Shown here: piece after piece, positions 1 through 12,507 of the stretch | Position numbering within the stretch: position 1 is the stretch's first letter | How the letters are laid out: each line of letters opens with the position of its first letter | NCBI GenBank assembly: GCA_024138015.1 | Contig: JAMXBB010000002.1 | Coordinates: 14,989,330-15,053,329 of the forward strand | Reading direction: 5' to 3' | Origin: Lumnitzera littorea | Lineage: Eukaryota > Streptophyta > Magnoliopsida > Myrtales > Combretaceae | Length of the DNA stretch: 64,000 nt | The notes under the pieces: model-generated | Databases searched by the model: none | Seen by the model: only the letters and a program-made list of their open reading frames with translations | What the model was told of the DNA's origin: nothing | Position numbers and translations under genes: made by a program

Positions 1-170
1 TTATAGAGCCCTTTATTTGGGCCTAAATTCATAGAAAAAGCCCAATTAATACCTATTTATAAAAAGTTTTAATCTTAACTGTTGGTTATTATCATGATTT
101 GACAGATGTGATTAATTATCATTTCCTATAAATACTCCATTCGCATTCTCATTTGTAGGGCAAAATAAGG
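1..170 (+). repeat. Possible LTR 3' part, cut by window edge
   Basis: A TATA-like box (cctataaatactcc, about 128-141) is followed by CT-rich sequence, which resembles the promoter/R region of a plant LTR. No coding sequence is seen and the left boundary lies outside the window. Low certainty. Confidence 0.25.
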
Positions 171-821
171 CTCATTAATGTTATTCCTCAAAGATCAAAC
201 ACTTGAACGTGCATATAGAAGGTTTAAAAGTGCTATAATGATTATAGCAAGTTACATACTCAACTTACACATGATCATATAGAAAGTTTAAAAGTGCTTA
301 TGTTAGAAGCCTATATATGCTCATGCTAAAGGGACTACATTAAATTGAAGTGTTCGACTCTCATGTGTTTATGTGCAAGATTTATGTCTCGTTTACGTAT
401 GTTGAGCTTATAGACTCATGCTACTCTTACGTGCTCATGTTCAAGTTTACATATTATGGTTACATATGGAAGCCTCATATTTATTTTGCATGATTAGCTC
501 ATAAGTGTTTGTATTGAGGGAGAGTTAAGCTCGTTTCACGTATTACGTGATAAGCGCTTATGTTAAAGGAATGTTATGTTCAACTCAAGTGCATTACTCA
601 CATATGCTCGCATCTAAGACTCATGTTCAAATCGTGTTTGCTCAACTTATGCTTGATTCTCATGTGCTCGTATGTGTATGACCTTATGACTCAGTATTCA
701 TGTTCAATTCATATTACAAGTCACAATTGATTTAAAGGCCATACATGACCCAAGCATTTACCTTTTTCACTATCACCCGTTGATGCAGATCGATCCTTAT
801 TGGCCCTCGGTTTACGAATAG
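171..821. other. Non-coding stretch with recurring short motifs
   Basis: No gene is visible. Motifs such as gctcatg and tatgctc recur many times between about 230 and 720, giving a degenerate repetitive texture without a clean period. It is probably an untranslated part of an old retroelement, which is inference only. Confidence 0.3.
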
Positions 822-1185
822 TCATGGTCTGGGTGATAAAAAGTCTACTCTCTTTAAATCGTATCGGTTTACTAACTGGTGCAAGGATAAGGTTTGGTCC
901 TCAAGTTAGGATTATAGACTTTTGACCTTTGGTTGGCAAACAATCACGATCCAGTCAGTAAAGAGTCTACCTTCTTTAAACCGTGTCGATATGCTAATTG
1001 TTATTAGTTCGAGATGTGGTTTTCAAGTTATGATTGAAGACTTTTAACCTTCGATTGCAAGTAGTCGCGGTCCAAGTGGTAAGGAGATTCTCTTTAAACT
1101 AAGTTGATTTGCTGATTGTGGCAAGCTTGAGATAATGGCCACTCAAAATGTGATTATAGACTTCTAAATATTGGTTATGCTACAT
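822..1185. repeat. Degenerate tandem repeat, about 120-bp unit, 3 copies
   Basis: Three diverged units each contain an agtctac...tctttaaa core, with the tctttaaa block at 851, 973 and 1091 (spacing 122 and 118 bp). Each unit also has a later block reading roughly 'attatagacttttgacctt'. There is no coding potential. Confidence 0.65.
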
Positions 1186-2084
1186 GCAAAACATGGACAG
1201 TAAAGATATCTTAGCTTTAAAAAAATGTGGTGGAGTTAAATAACACTCTAGAAGAGAATCAAGCAAGAAATGAAGTGACTTAAGTTAGCATAATTAACAA
1301 GATTTGGGAGTCAAACCAAGGGTCAATATTAATGAACTTCATAAGTGCAAGCAAAGGAATGAGAGATTTGATGGTGATCAAGAAGGGATTTGAAGGCTCA
1401 CTTAAAGAATTTTAGTACTGTTATCTATTGATCATGTAGATGAAGTTGTGGACAAATGAGCTATTACCACCAATTGAGGTATGCTAGAAAGAATAAAAAA
1501 ATTCCCTAAATGGAGGATCTAAATTGAAACTTGGATGTACAATTATCCAACACATCCTTTGAGGAAAATGAGCCTAGTTCCCTTAAAATTTCATCATTAT
1601 AATGCTTTGGATCAATATTATCAACGGCACGATTGGTCAACAAAAAAGAGAAAATGAGAATTGGGTTTCACTATTGACTAAAGAGCAGTGACCTCACTGA
1701 GGCCACAATTGATGTAATCACCTCTTTGGGAACAAAACCCAAATTCTTCCTCTCAGTTTCAAACCAAAACCACTATACGTATAAGTGCTCATAGGAAAAA
1801 GAATGGGAAATTTTGTCATTCCAACTAACCCATAGTAGATTGCTAGGACTCTAGTTAAAAAAAAAAAAAAGAAAAGAAAGAGGAAGAATGTCATGAAGAA
1901 GAAATTCAAGGGACTTACTACAATTGGATATTTAGAATGGCTTCCTTTGGCTTCAGTGCTTAGCTTTGATGGCACTAAACCTTCACGCAGTACTTGGTTT
2001 GGGACTTTTCTATAATAATTGGAACATTACTTGCAGCTTCTTCTACTTCTTAATGCTAGTTAATGATCCAACTCTCTTCTTCTT
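1186..2084. other. No recognisable gene
   Basis: AT-rich sequence with a poly-A run near 1,858-1,871. A short minus-strand reading frame over 1,718-1,975 consists mostly of Phe/Leu from that run and is not credible. Nothing else can be assigned. Confidence 0.3.
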
Positions 2085-2510
2085 AAATACTTGAATACCT
2101 CAAGGACACCACCCTGTTCTTCATCTATTATAGAGTTTGATGCCATCGTGTTCCTCCACTTGTCACCGTACATGTTAGCCTCATCAAGATTGTCTACTCC
2201 TCCTCTCTATACTTTTCTCTTGAACATCCTACATGAGTCATTCAAGTCATTTTTCTATACTTTACTCTGTCAGAACCTTGTCTCTATACTCCTCCTCTCT
2301 ATATTATACTCCGTCAAAACCTTGTCTCAAAAATCAAATACTTGAATATCTCAAAAACACTACCCTGTTCTTCATCTATTATGGAGTTTGATGCCATTGC
2401 ATTTCTCCACTTATCACTATACATGTTAGCCTCATCAAGATTGTGTACTCCTCTTCTCTATATTTTTCTCTTGAACATCCTGCATAAGTCATTCAAGTCA
2501 TTTTTCTAAT
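2085..2510. repeat. Direct repeat of about 175 bp, copies 251 bp apart
   Basis: The segment starting aaatacttgaatacct at 2,085 recurs at 2,336 as aaatacttgaatatct. Similarity extends through 'gttcttcatctattat' and 'gttagcctcatcaagattg' to 'tcattcaagtcatttttcta' in both copies (about 2,085-2,260 and 2,336-2,510). The intervening sequence holds shorter echoes ('ctatactcc'). Read on the minus strand the unit gives a short open stretch that I do not recognise. It looks like a tandem duplication inside an old repeat. Confidence 0.75.
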
Positions 2511-4949
2511 CATGTGTAACACAACTTCACATGCGGCACACACGTGATATTTACATTAGTACACACACCACCACTAGCCATTTTACTTTTGTCTAAATGA
2601 CTACAAGTGCACTCCCTACGATAAACGGTGGGATTAGCAAGAAATCCCATTGCCTCTTAAACGACATTCTCACAAAAACTTGCCTACGAGAATCAAGTTA
2701 CGAGAAGTTTTGCACCAAATCGGTTATTACGTGGCAATTTATTTCTAAGAATTGTGCAAACGTTATTGCAACATAAGCACTTGGGTAGCGATTAGATTCT
2801 TGCAAATACTATAATATAGTGCTCCCCTTCCAATTCCCTACGTTTCTCATGTTCCCATAAAGCAATTCATCGACAAAGCACAATCCTCTCTTTTCCCTCG
2901 TTTCAAAATGGTAGCACACTCTTCATCTCTACAAAGAAAAGAGCTGGGGGAGAAAAAACACATTAAAAGAAGAAGAAAACTTAAGGAAAATGTTGAAACA
3001 GTCAATCCCTTCCCAAATCTCTTTTTTCTTTTTATTTTCGTCCATTCTCTCTTTCTCGTTCTTCAACTTTCATGTGTTTTCTTTTACAATGTCACATGAA
3101 TAGCTTATATCTTAGGTATTAGACACGTTATTACATCAAGTACAATCATCATGAAAGAAATAGGTAAGGAATTTCTTGATTCCCCCCATAAAAATCCTAA
3201 AAGAATGATTTATACTTCTTGCCACTAAAAAGAATAAGTGTATATACTTCTAGTTTGAGTGCCGAGTTGTCTATTCCAATAGTGGCTTGGCTACTGTTGA
3301 GCAAACTTAATATACTTAAATATTCGAGCAGCAAAAGCGCTAAATCGGCGATACATTCGATCTGTTTTATACGACAACCAAGTGTCGCTAGGCTCCTTTG
3401 AGCAGCCCTGATAGATAGTAGCCGAGCTGTCCCTTGATTGTTATTATTTTTATTTCACTTATCTTTTTCTTTTCGATTCTAATTATTACTACCTTCAGTC
3501 TTAGAAGAAAGATGCATGATTTGGAATAGAAAGAAAAAAAGTTATTAAAATGAAAAAATCTATGCTATTTAAAGGTAAAGTTTGTAAAAAAAAAAAAAAA
3601 CAATCCTTTTTGTTTAATGTAGTTTCAGATGTTTTAATTGTTGATTTAGTATTGAGCGAAAGGTAACATTTATAACTATGAGTTATCTATTGTTGAGATC
3701 AACCTTACTTCATTAGTAACAACAGATAGCATAAGGAAAGAAGCACGGTACCTAAAAACCAAAAACACAAAAACTTTATTATAAATTATTCTCTTTCTTA
3801 ATTGAATTGAGATCGGACTTAAGAAGATTGGTTGGGCTAACAAACAGCTCACCTAAAATGAGTAAATGTGAATAAAGCTACAATAGGCCATGTACTTGAT
3901 TTTTAGCTGATGAGGGCAATTCAGCAACTCCAAGCTATCCACGATTGAGCTGTTCGTCAAGTCCGATCTCCGAGCTCCTAGTCACCCCCAAAGAATCAAC
4001 CAGTCGAGCGCTCTACTGAACTCTAAGCTCGCGAACACATGAAAACTAGAAGTATTTCATGGCTGTACCGTGCTCCACATTCCCCGAGCTCTGAGCTCGC
4101 AAAATCTGCTCATGGAGATCAAACTCAGATTATTTTACATTAGGTCTAAGAGAAGACCAAAATCTTTCAACATCGTTTGTGTTCATGACCCTTGCATCAT
4201 TTCATGGTATTGGATGTCGAGGAATATTTGCTATATTTGGCATTATTTTTTTATCATTCAATGATGTGTATTGTGTAATACCCTGATTTGTCAGAGTAGA
4301 GACCATTCGTTTGCAAAGGCCAAACTATTTTATCTTCCATCAACCTAGAACTTAGATGTATACTACATTCACATCAAGTTCCATCGTCTAACTCCAGCTT
4401 TATGCACTCAAATGCGAACTTAAAGAATTCACTTTCTACGCATGTCATTGAAAGCATTGAAGGCGTTTGACCTCATGCATATGAATGGATCATTCCGATT
4501 CACCAAATTCACTGAGTTTTTTTGAACAGAAGTTCCCAGCTCCAAGTTCCTTTTGATTGAGCTCGATATACATGTGGTAGAAATCTTGAACACTTACCTA
4601 TGTAATAAGCTTACCATTATCATATTTGGCCAAAAAAATCTACCCAAGCCAAAACCCATAATTCAGCTACATGTGCCGGCTCTCTTGATAAAAGATAAGT
4701 GAAACTTTACTTCTATTATTTGTAATTTGTTTGTTGTTTATTTCTCAAGATATGCCCTTATGTTGTATCTCGTGTTGATTTGTTGTTAGCATTCATACTT
4801 AATTAATGGATTATGTATTAAGTTATATGTATCTATATGTTGCTCCATGATTTGAATTTCAATAAGTCTAATAATGAAAAGTGTCGATCATTTGGTACTT
4901 ATAACAATTTATTTGATTTTTAGTAGGTTTATATCTACCTGCTTTAGAG
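2511..4949. other. Non-coding intergenic or degraded repeat DNA
   Basis: No supported gene. Homopolymer A runs occur near 3,587-3,600. Between 3,900 and 4,110 several gagctc-type motifs cluster. At 4,272 a 'tgtgtaataccctga' string resembles the usual 5' terminus of Tekay-like LTRs, but no matching 3' terminus was found. Small open frames at 2,908, 3,219 and 4,070 lack any recognisable domain. Confidence 0.3.
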
Positions 4950-5029
4950 AGTAATATAAGAACTTAAAGGCAAACTAAGGCTAGAGAAATGCCCTTTACC
5001 TTAAGCCTAACCAAACATAATTTGTTAAC

Positions 5030-5470
5030 GAGCTACTTCTCAATAGGTCTAAACCCTACACACTACAGGTGACAAACAAATCGTACAAAGTGTTATCCCT
5101 AAATTCTATATTTGATGGATGATGGGAAATGGATATCCATAAGTCTTTAAATAAAAAAAAAAAAGCTTAGAAGATAAGATACAAAGCCTTAACTCTCTTA
5201 AAAGTGATAGGCGTAATTGCTTTAAGTCCTAAAATAAATATAAATGAGGAGCTATTGCAAACCTAATTACTCTAAGTCTAACAAATAGATAATGAACTAT
5301 CTAAAAGCCTTAAGCCATTAAGTGGCTATGAGTAAAATGCTCTAAGTCCTATAATACATATGGATGATGAGCTATTTGAAAGCTCTAAGCCATTAATAGG
5401 CAATGGGTAAAATACGTTAAGTCCTTCAACTTACATGGGCAACAAGTAAATAAGCCAAAAATCCTATACA
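5030..5470. repeat. Imperfect tandem repeats, about 75-bp unit
   Basis: Recurring blocks read as 'taagtcct', then 'ataatacatatggatga', then 'gagctatt', then 'aagccatta'. Examples of the last begin at 5,312 and 5,387 (75 bp apart). The array is diverged, and its likely role is only as LTR-internal repeats. Confidence 0.5.
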
Positions 5471-5623
5471 TTAATGGACTAGAGGTCAACTAACTTACCT
5501 TACGGCTACACTTAGCGCAAGTTATGCCTAACTTGGACAACCTATCTATTTTCTTTGCCTGAAATAGGCACATTAGCCTATTTAGGTCCTAGCCTGTTCT
5601 GACTTTTACCTTTTTAAGTAGTC

Positions 5624-5795
5624 TGGTCTGTTCAAGCCCTAGCCTTTTCAAGCACACTGATGTCTTTAAGTGTTTTGGCTTCTCCCAACCTTCGCCTCTT
5701 TAGGTACTCTGGCCTCTTCAGGCCTTAGCCTTTGCAGGTACACCGACACCTTTAAGTGTTTCAACCTCTCCCAACCTTCACCTCTTTAGGCATCT
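5624..5795. repeat. 86-bp tandem duplication
   Basis: Two adjacent copies (5,624-5,709 and 5,710-5,795) share blocks such as 'tttaagtgtt' (5,665 and 5,751) and 'ctcccaaccttc' at an exact 86-bp offset. The unit is pyrimidine-rich on the + strand and lies inside the Tat-like LTR remnant. Confidence 0.75.
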
Positions 5796-6514
5796 TATCC
5801 ACTTTAGGCCCTTTACCATGGATTTTTCTAAAGATCTTACAACAAAGTTGACTTACCAAGTCTACATGTCTACTTTTGCAAAATTAGCTAAGATTTGACC
5901 TCGTTTAGTCCTATTGTCCAGCTTTACTTACCTAAATAAATCAGCGCTCCATGATCCATTTACCATAGGCCATGTCCAACTTAGACATCCTGCCTACCAT
6001 GCAACACCACTTAAGTTAAAGCCTTAGTTCATTGAATCATGGACAAGCTTGAAGCTCTAAGAGAAGCTCTCTCTACGAAATAAACTTATCTTCATCTAGC
6101 AATAGCTCAGTTTGGGGCTTTAAGAGCCTACACAAGTGCTTACTCTCTTTGTTGAACTTGTCACCAAAAAGAGTAGGAGGCAAGTGTTAATAGCATTTTT
6201 AATAAATAGGCTAAAGGCTTAAATTAACAAGATTAAGACTTAAGCCCTAACTTTAAGAGCTTAGTCCAGGTGCTACTTGATCCCATCCACTATAAATAAG
6301 GAATAAAACCCTTAGGTAAGGGGATCACTCCTTCATTATTTCTGTCTCATTATTACTTTATAGTTTTATTATCATGATAAAGAGAGTCGACTTAAGCATC
6401 AAGTGGCTACATCAAAACAACCTCCAACATCCCTCATAGCCATTCTCTATTTTGTAAGTATCCATGTACTAAAAGGAAAAATGACTATAAATAGGTCCAT
6501 ATTTAAAAGCTGTT

Positions 6515-7343
6515 ATGGTTAAGGAGTGGGAGAACAAGGAGGAAGGAGGTGATGGTACTTTATGCCTAAAGGAAAATATTAATCCCCATAAACCTTTAAT
6601 AGACACTCGCAATCAACCAATCCTTGTAGCCTTAAAAGAAACCCTAAAACAAAAACCAACCTCAAATTATGTATTTGATGAACCCAAGTACTCTAGCCTA
6701 CCAAATCCACACACACTAAACACAGTCAAACTTGACTCTTCACTAGCTTCACAACCTTAGTCAAACCAAATTGGCCTTACACATACTAATTCTTCACCAG
6801 AACTAGACACACTCCCCATATCCTTAACCATTTCGAAGGCAAATGAGAATATCTTATCTAAAGATTTAGAGATTGAAGTCTTACTTAGTTCTTTTTGTGA
6901 ATAGCAATGTCCCTAATTGTATTTTGAGAAAAGAGATCAAAATGTTGTTAGCAGCTTCAAGGAAGCCTTTATCTCCTTTGATTTTGAACACACTCAAGCG
7001 AACAAATGTGCTATAGAAAGTTAACCTGAAAAGAAAAGAATATCCAGGTGATGAGATTGAGTGGAACAAGAAGCAAAAAATAGAGGAGATTAATATTCAT
7101 AATGAGCAGCTTATCAATATAGTGGAAAAGCATATAGGAAGAGGCATTACAATGTAGAAAAAAAGTAGTTAAAAAGGAAAGAAGAGTTGTTCAGGCTGTT
7201 GTCAGAAAAAGAAATAGAAGGAGTGTTAAAATATGTACTTCAATGGAGGAATATTGTGCAATCGGTGAATGGGCTAAAGTCCTACTAATGAGTAGCGATT
7301 TTGAAGGTGGTGGTGGTTAGCCTCAGATTGCCATACAGGAGCA
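6515..7343 (+). pseudogene. Probable LINE sequence upstream of ORF2 (unassigned)
   Basis: The stretch starts with an open frame of 81 codons (6,515-6,760) and continues as a frame broken by several stops up to the LINE endonuclease start. It has no motif that I can name. Its position, directly before and collinear with the LINE endonuclease, suggests remains of the LINE 5' region or ORF1. That is inference from position only. The true 5' end of the LINE was not found. Confidence 0.3.
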
Positions 7344-8047
7344 ATGAGTTTTCTATGTTGGAATTGTCAAGAGATAAGGCCTTTTAAGACAGTTCGAAAC
7401 CTTTAGGGCCTCATAAATAAGTTTGACCCTTTTGTTATTTTCTCAATGGAAACAAAAAAAAAAAAAAAAAAACTTGAAAGATTGAGAAGTAAACTAAGAT
7501 ATGCGAGTAGTTTCTATGTTGAAAGAAGGGGCTTAGCTAGTGGACTTGTTACTTTGTGGAATAGAAGTGTGGATTTTGAACTCTTGTCTTGGACAAATTT
7601 TTATATAGACATTAGAATGAATCGAGGAGGTGGTGATGAAGTAGGCTATATAAAATGGATCCATTCATTTACCGACTTTAAGCAGAAAAAAGTACTATGG
7701 GAGCAGCTTAAATCCATGGTAAAGCAAAGGTTTATATGGCTTTGCTTAGATGATTTCACATGATGTTGCATGAACATGACAAAGAAGGAACTAGAGGAGT
7801 TGAAGGAAGAGTTATGAATGGTTTCAAGGAGATGGTTGAAGACACATAAATGTAAGATTAAGGTTTTATTACCAAAATTTACATGGTCCAATAAAAGAGA
7901 GGGTGGAGATTTGGTGAGAGAGAGAATTGATAGAGGACTTACCTCAATCGAATGGATAGAAAAATACTTAGGTTGCAAAGTAGAGCATGTTTCAATGGTT
8001 GCTTTTGACCATATAGCTCTCCTTTTCTACTTAATGGCTAAGGATAA
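7344..8047 (+). pseudogene. LINE (L1-type) ORF2, endonuclease half
   Basis: From 7,344 the + strand reads MSFLCWNCQEIRPFKTVRNL, with the CWN...TVRNL opening of plant L1-type apurinic endonuclease domains. It continues with VIFSMETK (catalytic Glu region), KLERLRSKLRYAS, GLASGLVTLWN, a degraded IWLCLDDF (GDFN in intact copies), FTWSNKREGG and RERIDRGL, then FDHIALL (SDH motif region). Stops and a frame change interrupt it, for example after the NL at about 7,403 and after DDFT at 7,760. A poly-A run of about 20 bases (7,451-7,470) lies within the METK segment. The reading stops abruptly at 8,047, where the gypsy LTR begins, and resumes at about 28,700. This LINE was therefore split by the gypsy insertion. 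Confidence 0.85.
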
Positions 8048-10442
8048 TGTAAATATCTCATTTTTGCTTCCTTGTAATTCTAATTTTTTTATTTTTAAGG
8101 ATCCCAATTAAAAAATATAAAAAAATTGAAAAATGATAAAAACATAGAAATGGAAAATTCTTAAAAAAAGAAAACATTATAAAGATTCTTTTTAGGAAAA
8201 CTGATTTTTAAAAAGTAAAATGTTTTAAGATCAATGGATTTGATTTTAGCTTATTTCAAGTAGTTTTAGAGGGTCATGTATCTTAAGTATAATTTAATTA
8301 TAATAAATATCAAGGCATAAGCTGATGGTTTAATGGATAAGTTTTTTAACTTGGTATCGGATTTAGGCTCGAATTTCATTAAACATACCTATTCCTTTTA
8401 TTTTTTTTCTTCTTTTATTGTTGCGAAAATCGGTTGAACGTATGAAATTCAAATCTAATTATAAATCTTATTGAATTTTTTTAATCAAATAGAATTATAT
8501 TTAAATAGCTGTTGAAAAACTCGAATATGATATAATAGCGTTAAATCCAAAAGAATAAAACTTTATAGGATTCAAAATAGATTTTGATTTTTATCATATT
8601 AGATTTAAATAGATATAAAAGATTTGTTTCTCAATTTTATATATAACGACATAACATAAAAAGAATTTCAATTACACTCAACCACTCTAACCCGCTTAAC
8701 CATCACTCCACACGACAGCAACAGTAGCTTCTCTCTTGCCAACTCCCCAACACACTGTCCTTACTGCATAACCCTTACACGATCATTAGACTGTCACATA
8801 CAACCCTACTCAATCCCATACACACACTCTCCTCATGCCGACCAACACATGACCTGTGCTTCATGTCACTCCACTGTCTGACCAGACGACCGTACGTCCA
8901 CTACACTTTCTACATAATACACACTGCTTTACATTGATACAGCACACGAGCATACCGAAATAGCCCATCCTCTCATAGCGACCACGCCAGCAGCCAAACC
9001 CTCACTTCCGATCACCATCAAACAGACCAATGCCAACAGCAGTCCACTCTCTCTCTCGCAAACACCCCATCCTTGGGACCACACTGCACGAACAAGAGCC
9101 CAAATTCCATGCGTGAACCCCATAGCAGCAACAACACACTCCACGGCTAGCCCACACTCCTCCATCGATCAACAATTGTAGCAATCATCTCCCTCGCACG
9201 CGACAGCGACTTGCTCGATGAAACAAACAACTCCAACATCTCTCTTGCGCGCCAGACGACAACTCATCACGTTGCCGTCCAACACACTTTTACGTTCACA
9301 GTCCTCCATCCAGTACGCCACTGACGTACGCATCTAACCAAGCGCTAAATCGATCAGCCAAAGCTCGTCCAAGAGTCCACGAAATATGATTTTGTCCCAC
9401 GCCAACTCCGATTAGCAGCTCCAGCTCACATTTGGTACAAGCTTCAGCACCCACACACGTACTCTGCCTAATGCTCACCTTTCGCACACACTGTTCGATC
9501 ACAACATCACACACTCGGCACTGAACCATGCACCATTCCAGTCCCCCACGACGCTCGACCCGATCCAACTGAGATCCAAACTATTTTCAACCTGGAGTCC
9601 GATCCAATCGCGGCCTGGCTTCCTGACTCACACGCTTAGATTTCAGGTTCATTTTTTAATATATATTATATTTATTTATTTGTTTTGGCTTGTTTAATAG
9701 TTGTGTTGAAATATGAAAAAGAAAAAAATATACATTAGTATAGGATTTTTTTTTAACATATGGTTTTTAAAAGAATTTCTCATTTAGAAATTTTTTTAAG
9801 AAATAAAAAATAATAACTAACCTATTTTAAAACTAGAATGTTATAGAGAATTTTCCAAAAAATAAAAATACTCAAAATTTAGGTTCCTTTTATAATTTTC
9901 TTTGAATAAATTATATTGATCAAAAATGTAAACCCGGTTGATTTTCAATGTTAAAATAAACTAGTACGTTAAAGTTTTTAGAAAGAACCACGGACATTTG
10001 ATCTCAACTAGCAGATACGTAGACACTTTCAAAGCGATATTAAAATTTATAAAAACTTAGGTTATTTTATTTTATTTTTTAAAAAATAATAATAATAAAG
10101 GATAATTTTGAAAATTAAGGCCTAATTTTGGAAAAACTATAGTGGTACCCATTAAGGTTTAATAAGTAGCCCTCGAATTCAAAACCCTCTATTTCTTATC
10201 AAATTAAAATAAAAAATCAGTAACTAAATTGTAGTCAATCTACGTAATTAATTACAATTTCTCTTTTTCTCAACTTCGGTCAGGTGGCGACTCTCAAAAG
10301 TTTTCTTTAAATTAAAAAATAAAAAAAGAACCAGAATTTCCTAATTTCTCTAGTCGATGATTATTATTAAATGAGTTATGGTTTAGTATTAGTCGAAAAA
10401 TGGGAAATGAAAATACAATAGGAAAACCGAAAAAATCAGGCT
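8048..10442 (+). repeat. 5' LTR of Ogre/Tat element
   Basis: Begins tgtaaatatctcattttt and ends ...aaaatcaggct. It aligns over its whole length with 26,278-28,699; conserved blocks include 'cttaaccatcactccaca', 'cactctctctctc' and 'ggttcattttt'. The middle part (about 8,690-9,640) is strongly C+A-rich on the + strand and much more GC-rich than its surroundings, whereas both ends are AT-rich. Short minus-strand open frames in this block are by-products of that composition. Confidence 0.88.
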
Positions 10443-10452
10443 AGATAGAATT

Positions 10453-10469
10453 GATAACTCCACTGGGGA
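10453..10469 (+). other. Probable primer binding site of Ogre/Tat element
   Basis: gataactccactgggga lies about 10 bp after the 5' LTR end. It resembles the GACTCCACTGGGGA segment found at this position in Tat/Ogre-type elements, whose priming tRNA is reported as tRNA-Arg. One or two bases differ. Confidence 0.55.
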
Positions 10470-11079
10470 ATTCGTCAAGAGGGTTAGCCACTAGAATTCA
10501 CCAGAATTAGGATTATTTTTTCAAAAAAAAAAAATAATTGAGTTGATTATTATTTTATTTTATTTTATTATATACTAACATGTATGTTGCAACTCATTTA
10601 AGGGGGTCATTTTGGGGTTTTTCTTATTTTACTTTTTTTTTTTTTTGTATTAGATGTATGGTAGATACAATTGGAATCAAGCCATCTTAAGACCTTAGGA
10701 GTGAGGCCATTATGTAAGTTTTGGATGTTATAAGGCAACTACCTTTCAAGATCGATCAGACTATTCCACTCAAGTTTAGATGTGACCACAGAACCGTTAC
10801 TTTGAAAAACGTAATAATAGTAGAACTTGAGGACCTTTAAAACATACCCCTTGTATACATGAAAACCTTTTTAAAAAAATGTTGTGAGAACCTATAATGT
10901 GGTAAACCTAGACAAATAAGGGCAGTTGTGAAGATATATTTCCTTACATTTTCCTTGTATTTTCTTAAATAGTCTCGTACTAATATTTCTCTATAAATAT
11001 TTCCTTGTAATAATTCCATATAAAGTTTAGGATAGGCTATGATTGTAATTTTTATTTTTCTTTATCTTTAGATAGGTAT

Positions 11080-12507
11080 GGCTAGATCAAATTAAGGGGC
11101 TTTCGAAGAAATCCATATCCATCCATCTTATTGGCTTAAAAAATTACTCCAGATGTGATTTCGACTTTTCAGCCTAGATAAGCAAGAATTTATTAAGAAC
11201 AAAATTAGGCCCACCTTATCCCTACAAAGGATTCTTTTGAATATTACCTTAGTACGAGCCTTAATACATCTATAGGAGCCCAAATCAGTTGCCTTTCGCC
11301 TTAGCTCATATTAGTTGAGCCCAACCCTCGAAGAGTACTCCTAGTTGTTATGGGCCCTTGCTATTACAAATGATATCTAAGTCCTAAACTTAGAAGTTAT
11401 CACACCAAAGTTCTTTAGTAAGTTGTTAGGGGTAAAAAATGTCGAGATAAATTGGGTTTTGGTTCTAGGGAAGACCATCTAGATAAAGGATGTCATTGAT
11501 TGGTTTTCTATCGAGCTAAAGCATAAAGATAATTGGGACATTTTTGTGTAAACTTGGAAGCCAACATTAGCACCAAGTTAATGCTTACATCTTGGTGGTC
11601 TTCAACACCATTTTATTCCCTAATGATAAACATCAGGTCTACTTCAAAGTTGTAGAAATTGTAACCCAGTTTCTTGAAGGGAAGTCATACATCCTTACCC
11701 TCTCGGCTGAACCAATCTAATCGCTGAATCATCTCAAAAAGAAGAAACGTAGGGATTTGAAGACTAATATGGTTCTACTTATGGTATGGTTTGTTAGCCA
11801 CATGAGAAGCTACTAACTTGATTTCAATTGAACCGATCTTGCATTACGATATGACCTTATCGAGTCTTTTGAAGAACAAATTAAGTTACCTAAAGACATA
11901 GCTACCTATTGCTAGGTCCGATACATTTAGGATATGAAAGCTGAAGAACTATTATGGACGCTTGGGTGGTTTGCAAGTAAGGAAATGGTAAAAAAATGTG
12001 AAGATTTCAAAGTGGTACCTCCGATCAACTTCAACCTTTGTACCAAATACATTCTAGCCAATGGACTTACTTAGGACATGATTCCTAGGCCATCATTAAA
12101 AGCTGTCTCACTTGACTTTTATAACCCTAACATGTTAGTAGCTGACAAAGTGGCCAAACTTCTAAGCATTTGATCTCTTTGGTGCACAAGGAAGACTACC
12201 CTTACCATTAAGGGGATACTAGGTAGAAGTCAAACAACCAAAGGACTTCTCTATCACTAATTGAAGAAGCTAAAAGACATGGATGAGACAAAGCAGAAAG
12301 AGGAAGTCCAAGTTGAAGCTAAACCCAATAAAACAAGTGAAAGAGAACAAGAGTTGAAAGCTTGCTGCAAGAAATATCATCAAAAGATAAAAGCGCTAGA
12401 AGCATAGCTAAAAAAGATTAAAGGCAAGGAAATGGAGGTTCCCGAAATTCGAAAGAAGAAGAAGACTCAAGACGAGTCTAATAGCCATAAGAAGAATAGG
12501 AATTAGT
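11080..12507 (+). pseudogene. Ogre-type ORF1 remnant (upstream of gag)
   Basis: This reading appears in pieces upstream of gag. Segments such as LSPTLEEYS, VLNLEVITPKFFSKLLG, DVIDWFSIELKHKDNW and a C-terminal Lys/Glu-rich stretch (KKLKDMDETKQKEEVQ, KALEA*LKKIKGKEMEVPE) can be followed through many stops. The TPTLEEY signature matches the plant-mobile-domain-like protein that Ogre elements carry in the extra ORF before gag. The charged C-terminal part looks able to form a coiled coil. Its function in intact elements is not established. Here it cannot be translated as a whole. The call rests on position plus a short motif. Confidence 0.5.

Larger units (their letters stand above)
4950..6462 (+). 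repeat. Tat-like gypsy LTR remnant
   Basis: The segment is non-coding and ends with a TATA-like box (actataaataagg, about 6,291-6,303), a CT-rich leader, then 'gacttaagcatcaagtgg' near 6,390. A similar TATA box, CT-rich leader and 'aacttaagcattggaggg' order occurs at the LTR near 62,790-62,950. That arrangement is characteristic of LTR ends in the Tat lineage of Ty3/gypsy elements. It also carries two families of internal tandem repeats. The left end is uncertain, and no gag-pol follows in the + direction, so it is a solo LTR or truncated copy. Confidence 0.45.

Noticed and set aside
8929..9568. Minus-strand open frames of 60-90 codons
   Set aside because: They lie in the C+A-rich block of the gypsy LTR, are Val/Gly/Trp-rich by composition, have no domain, and the sister LTR does not keep them.
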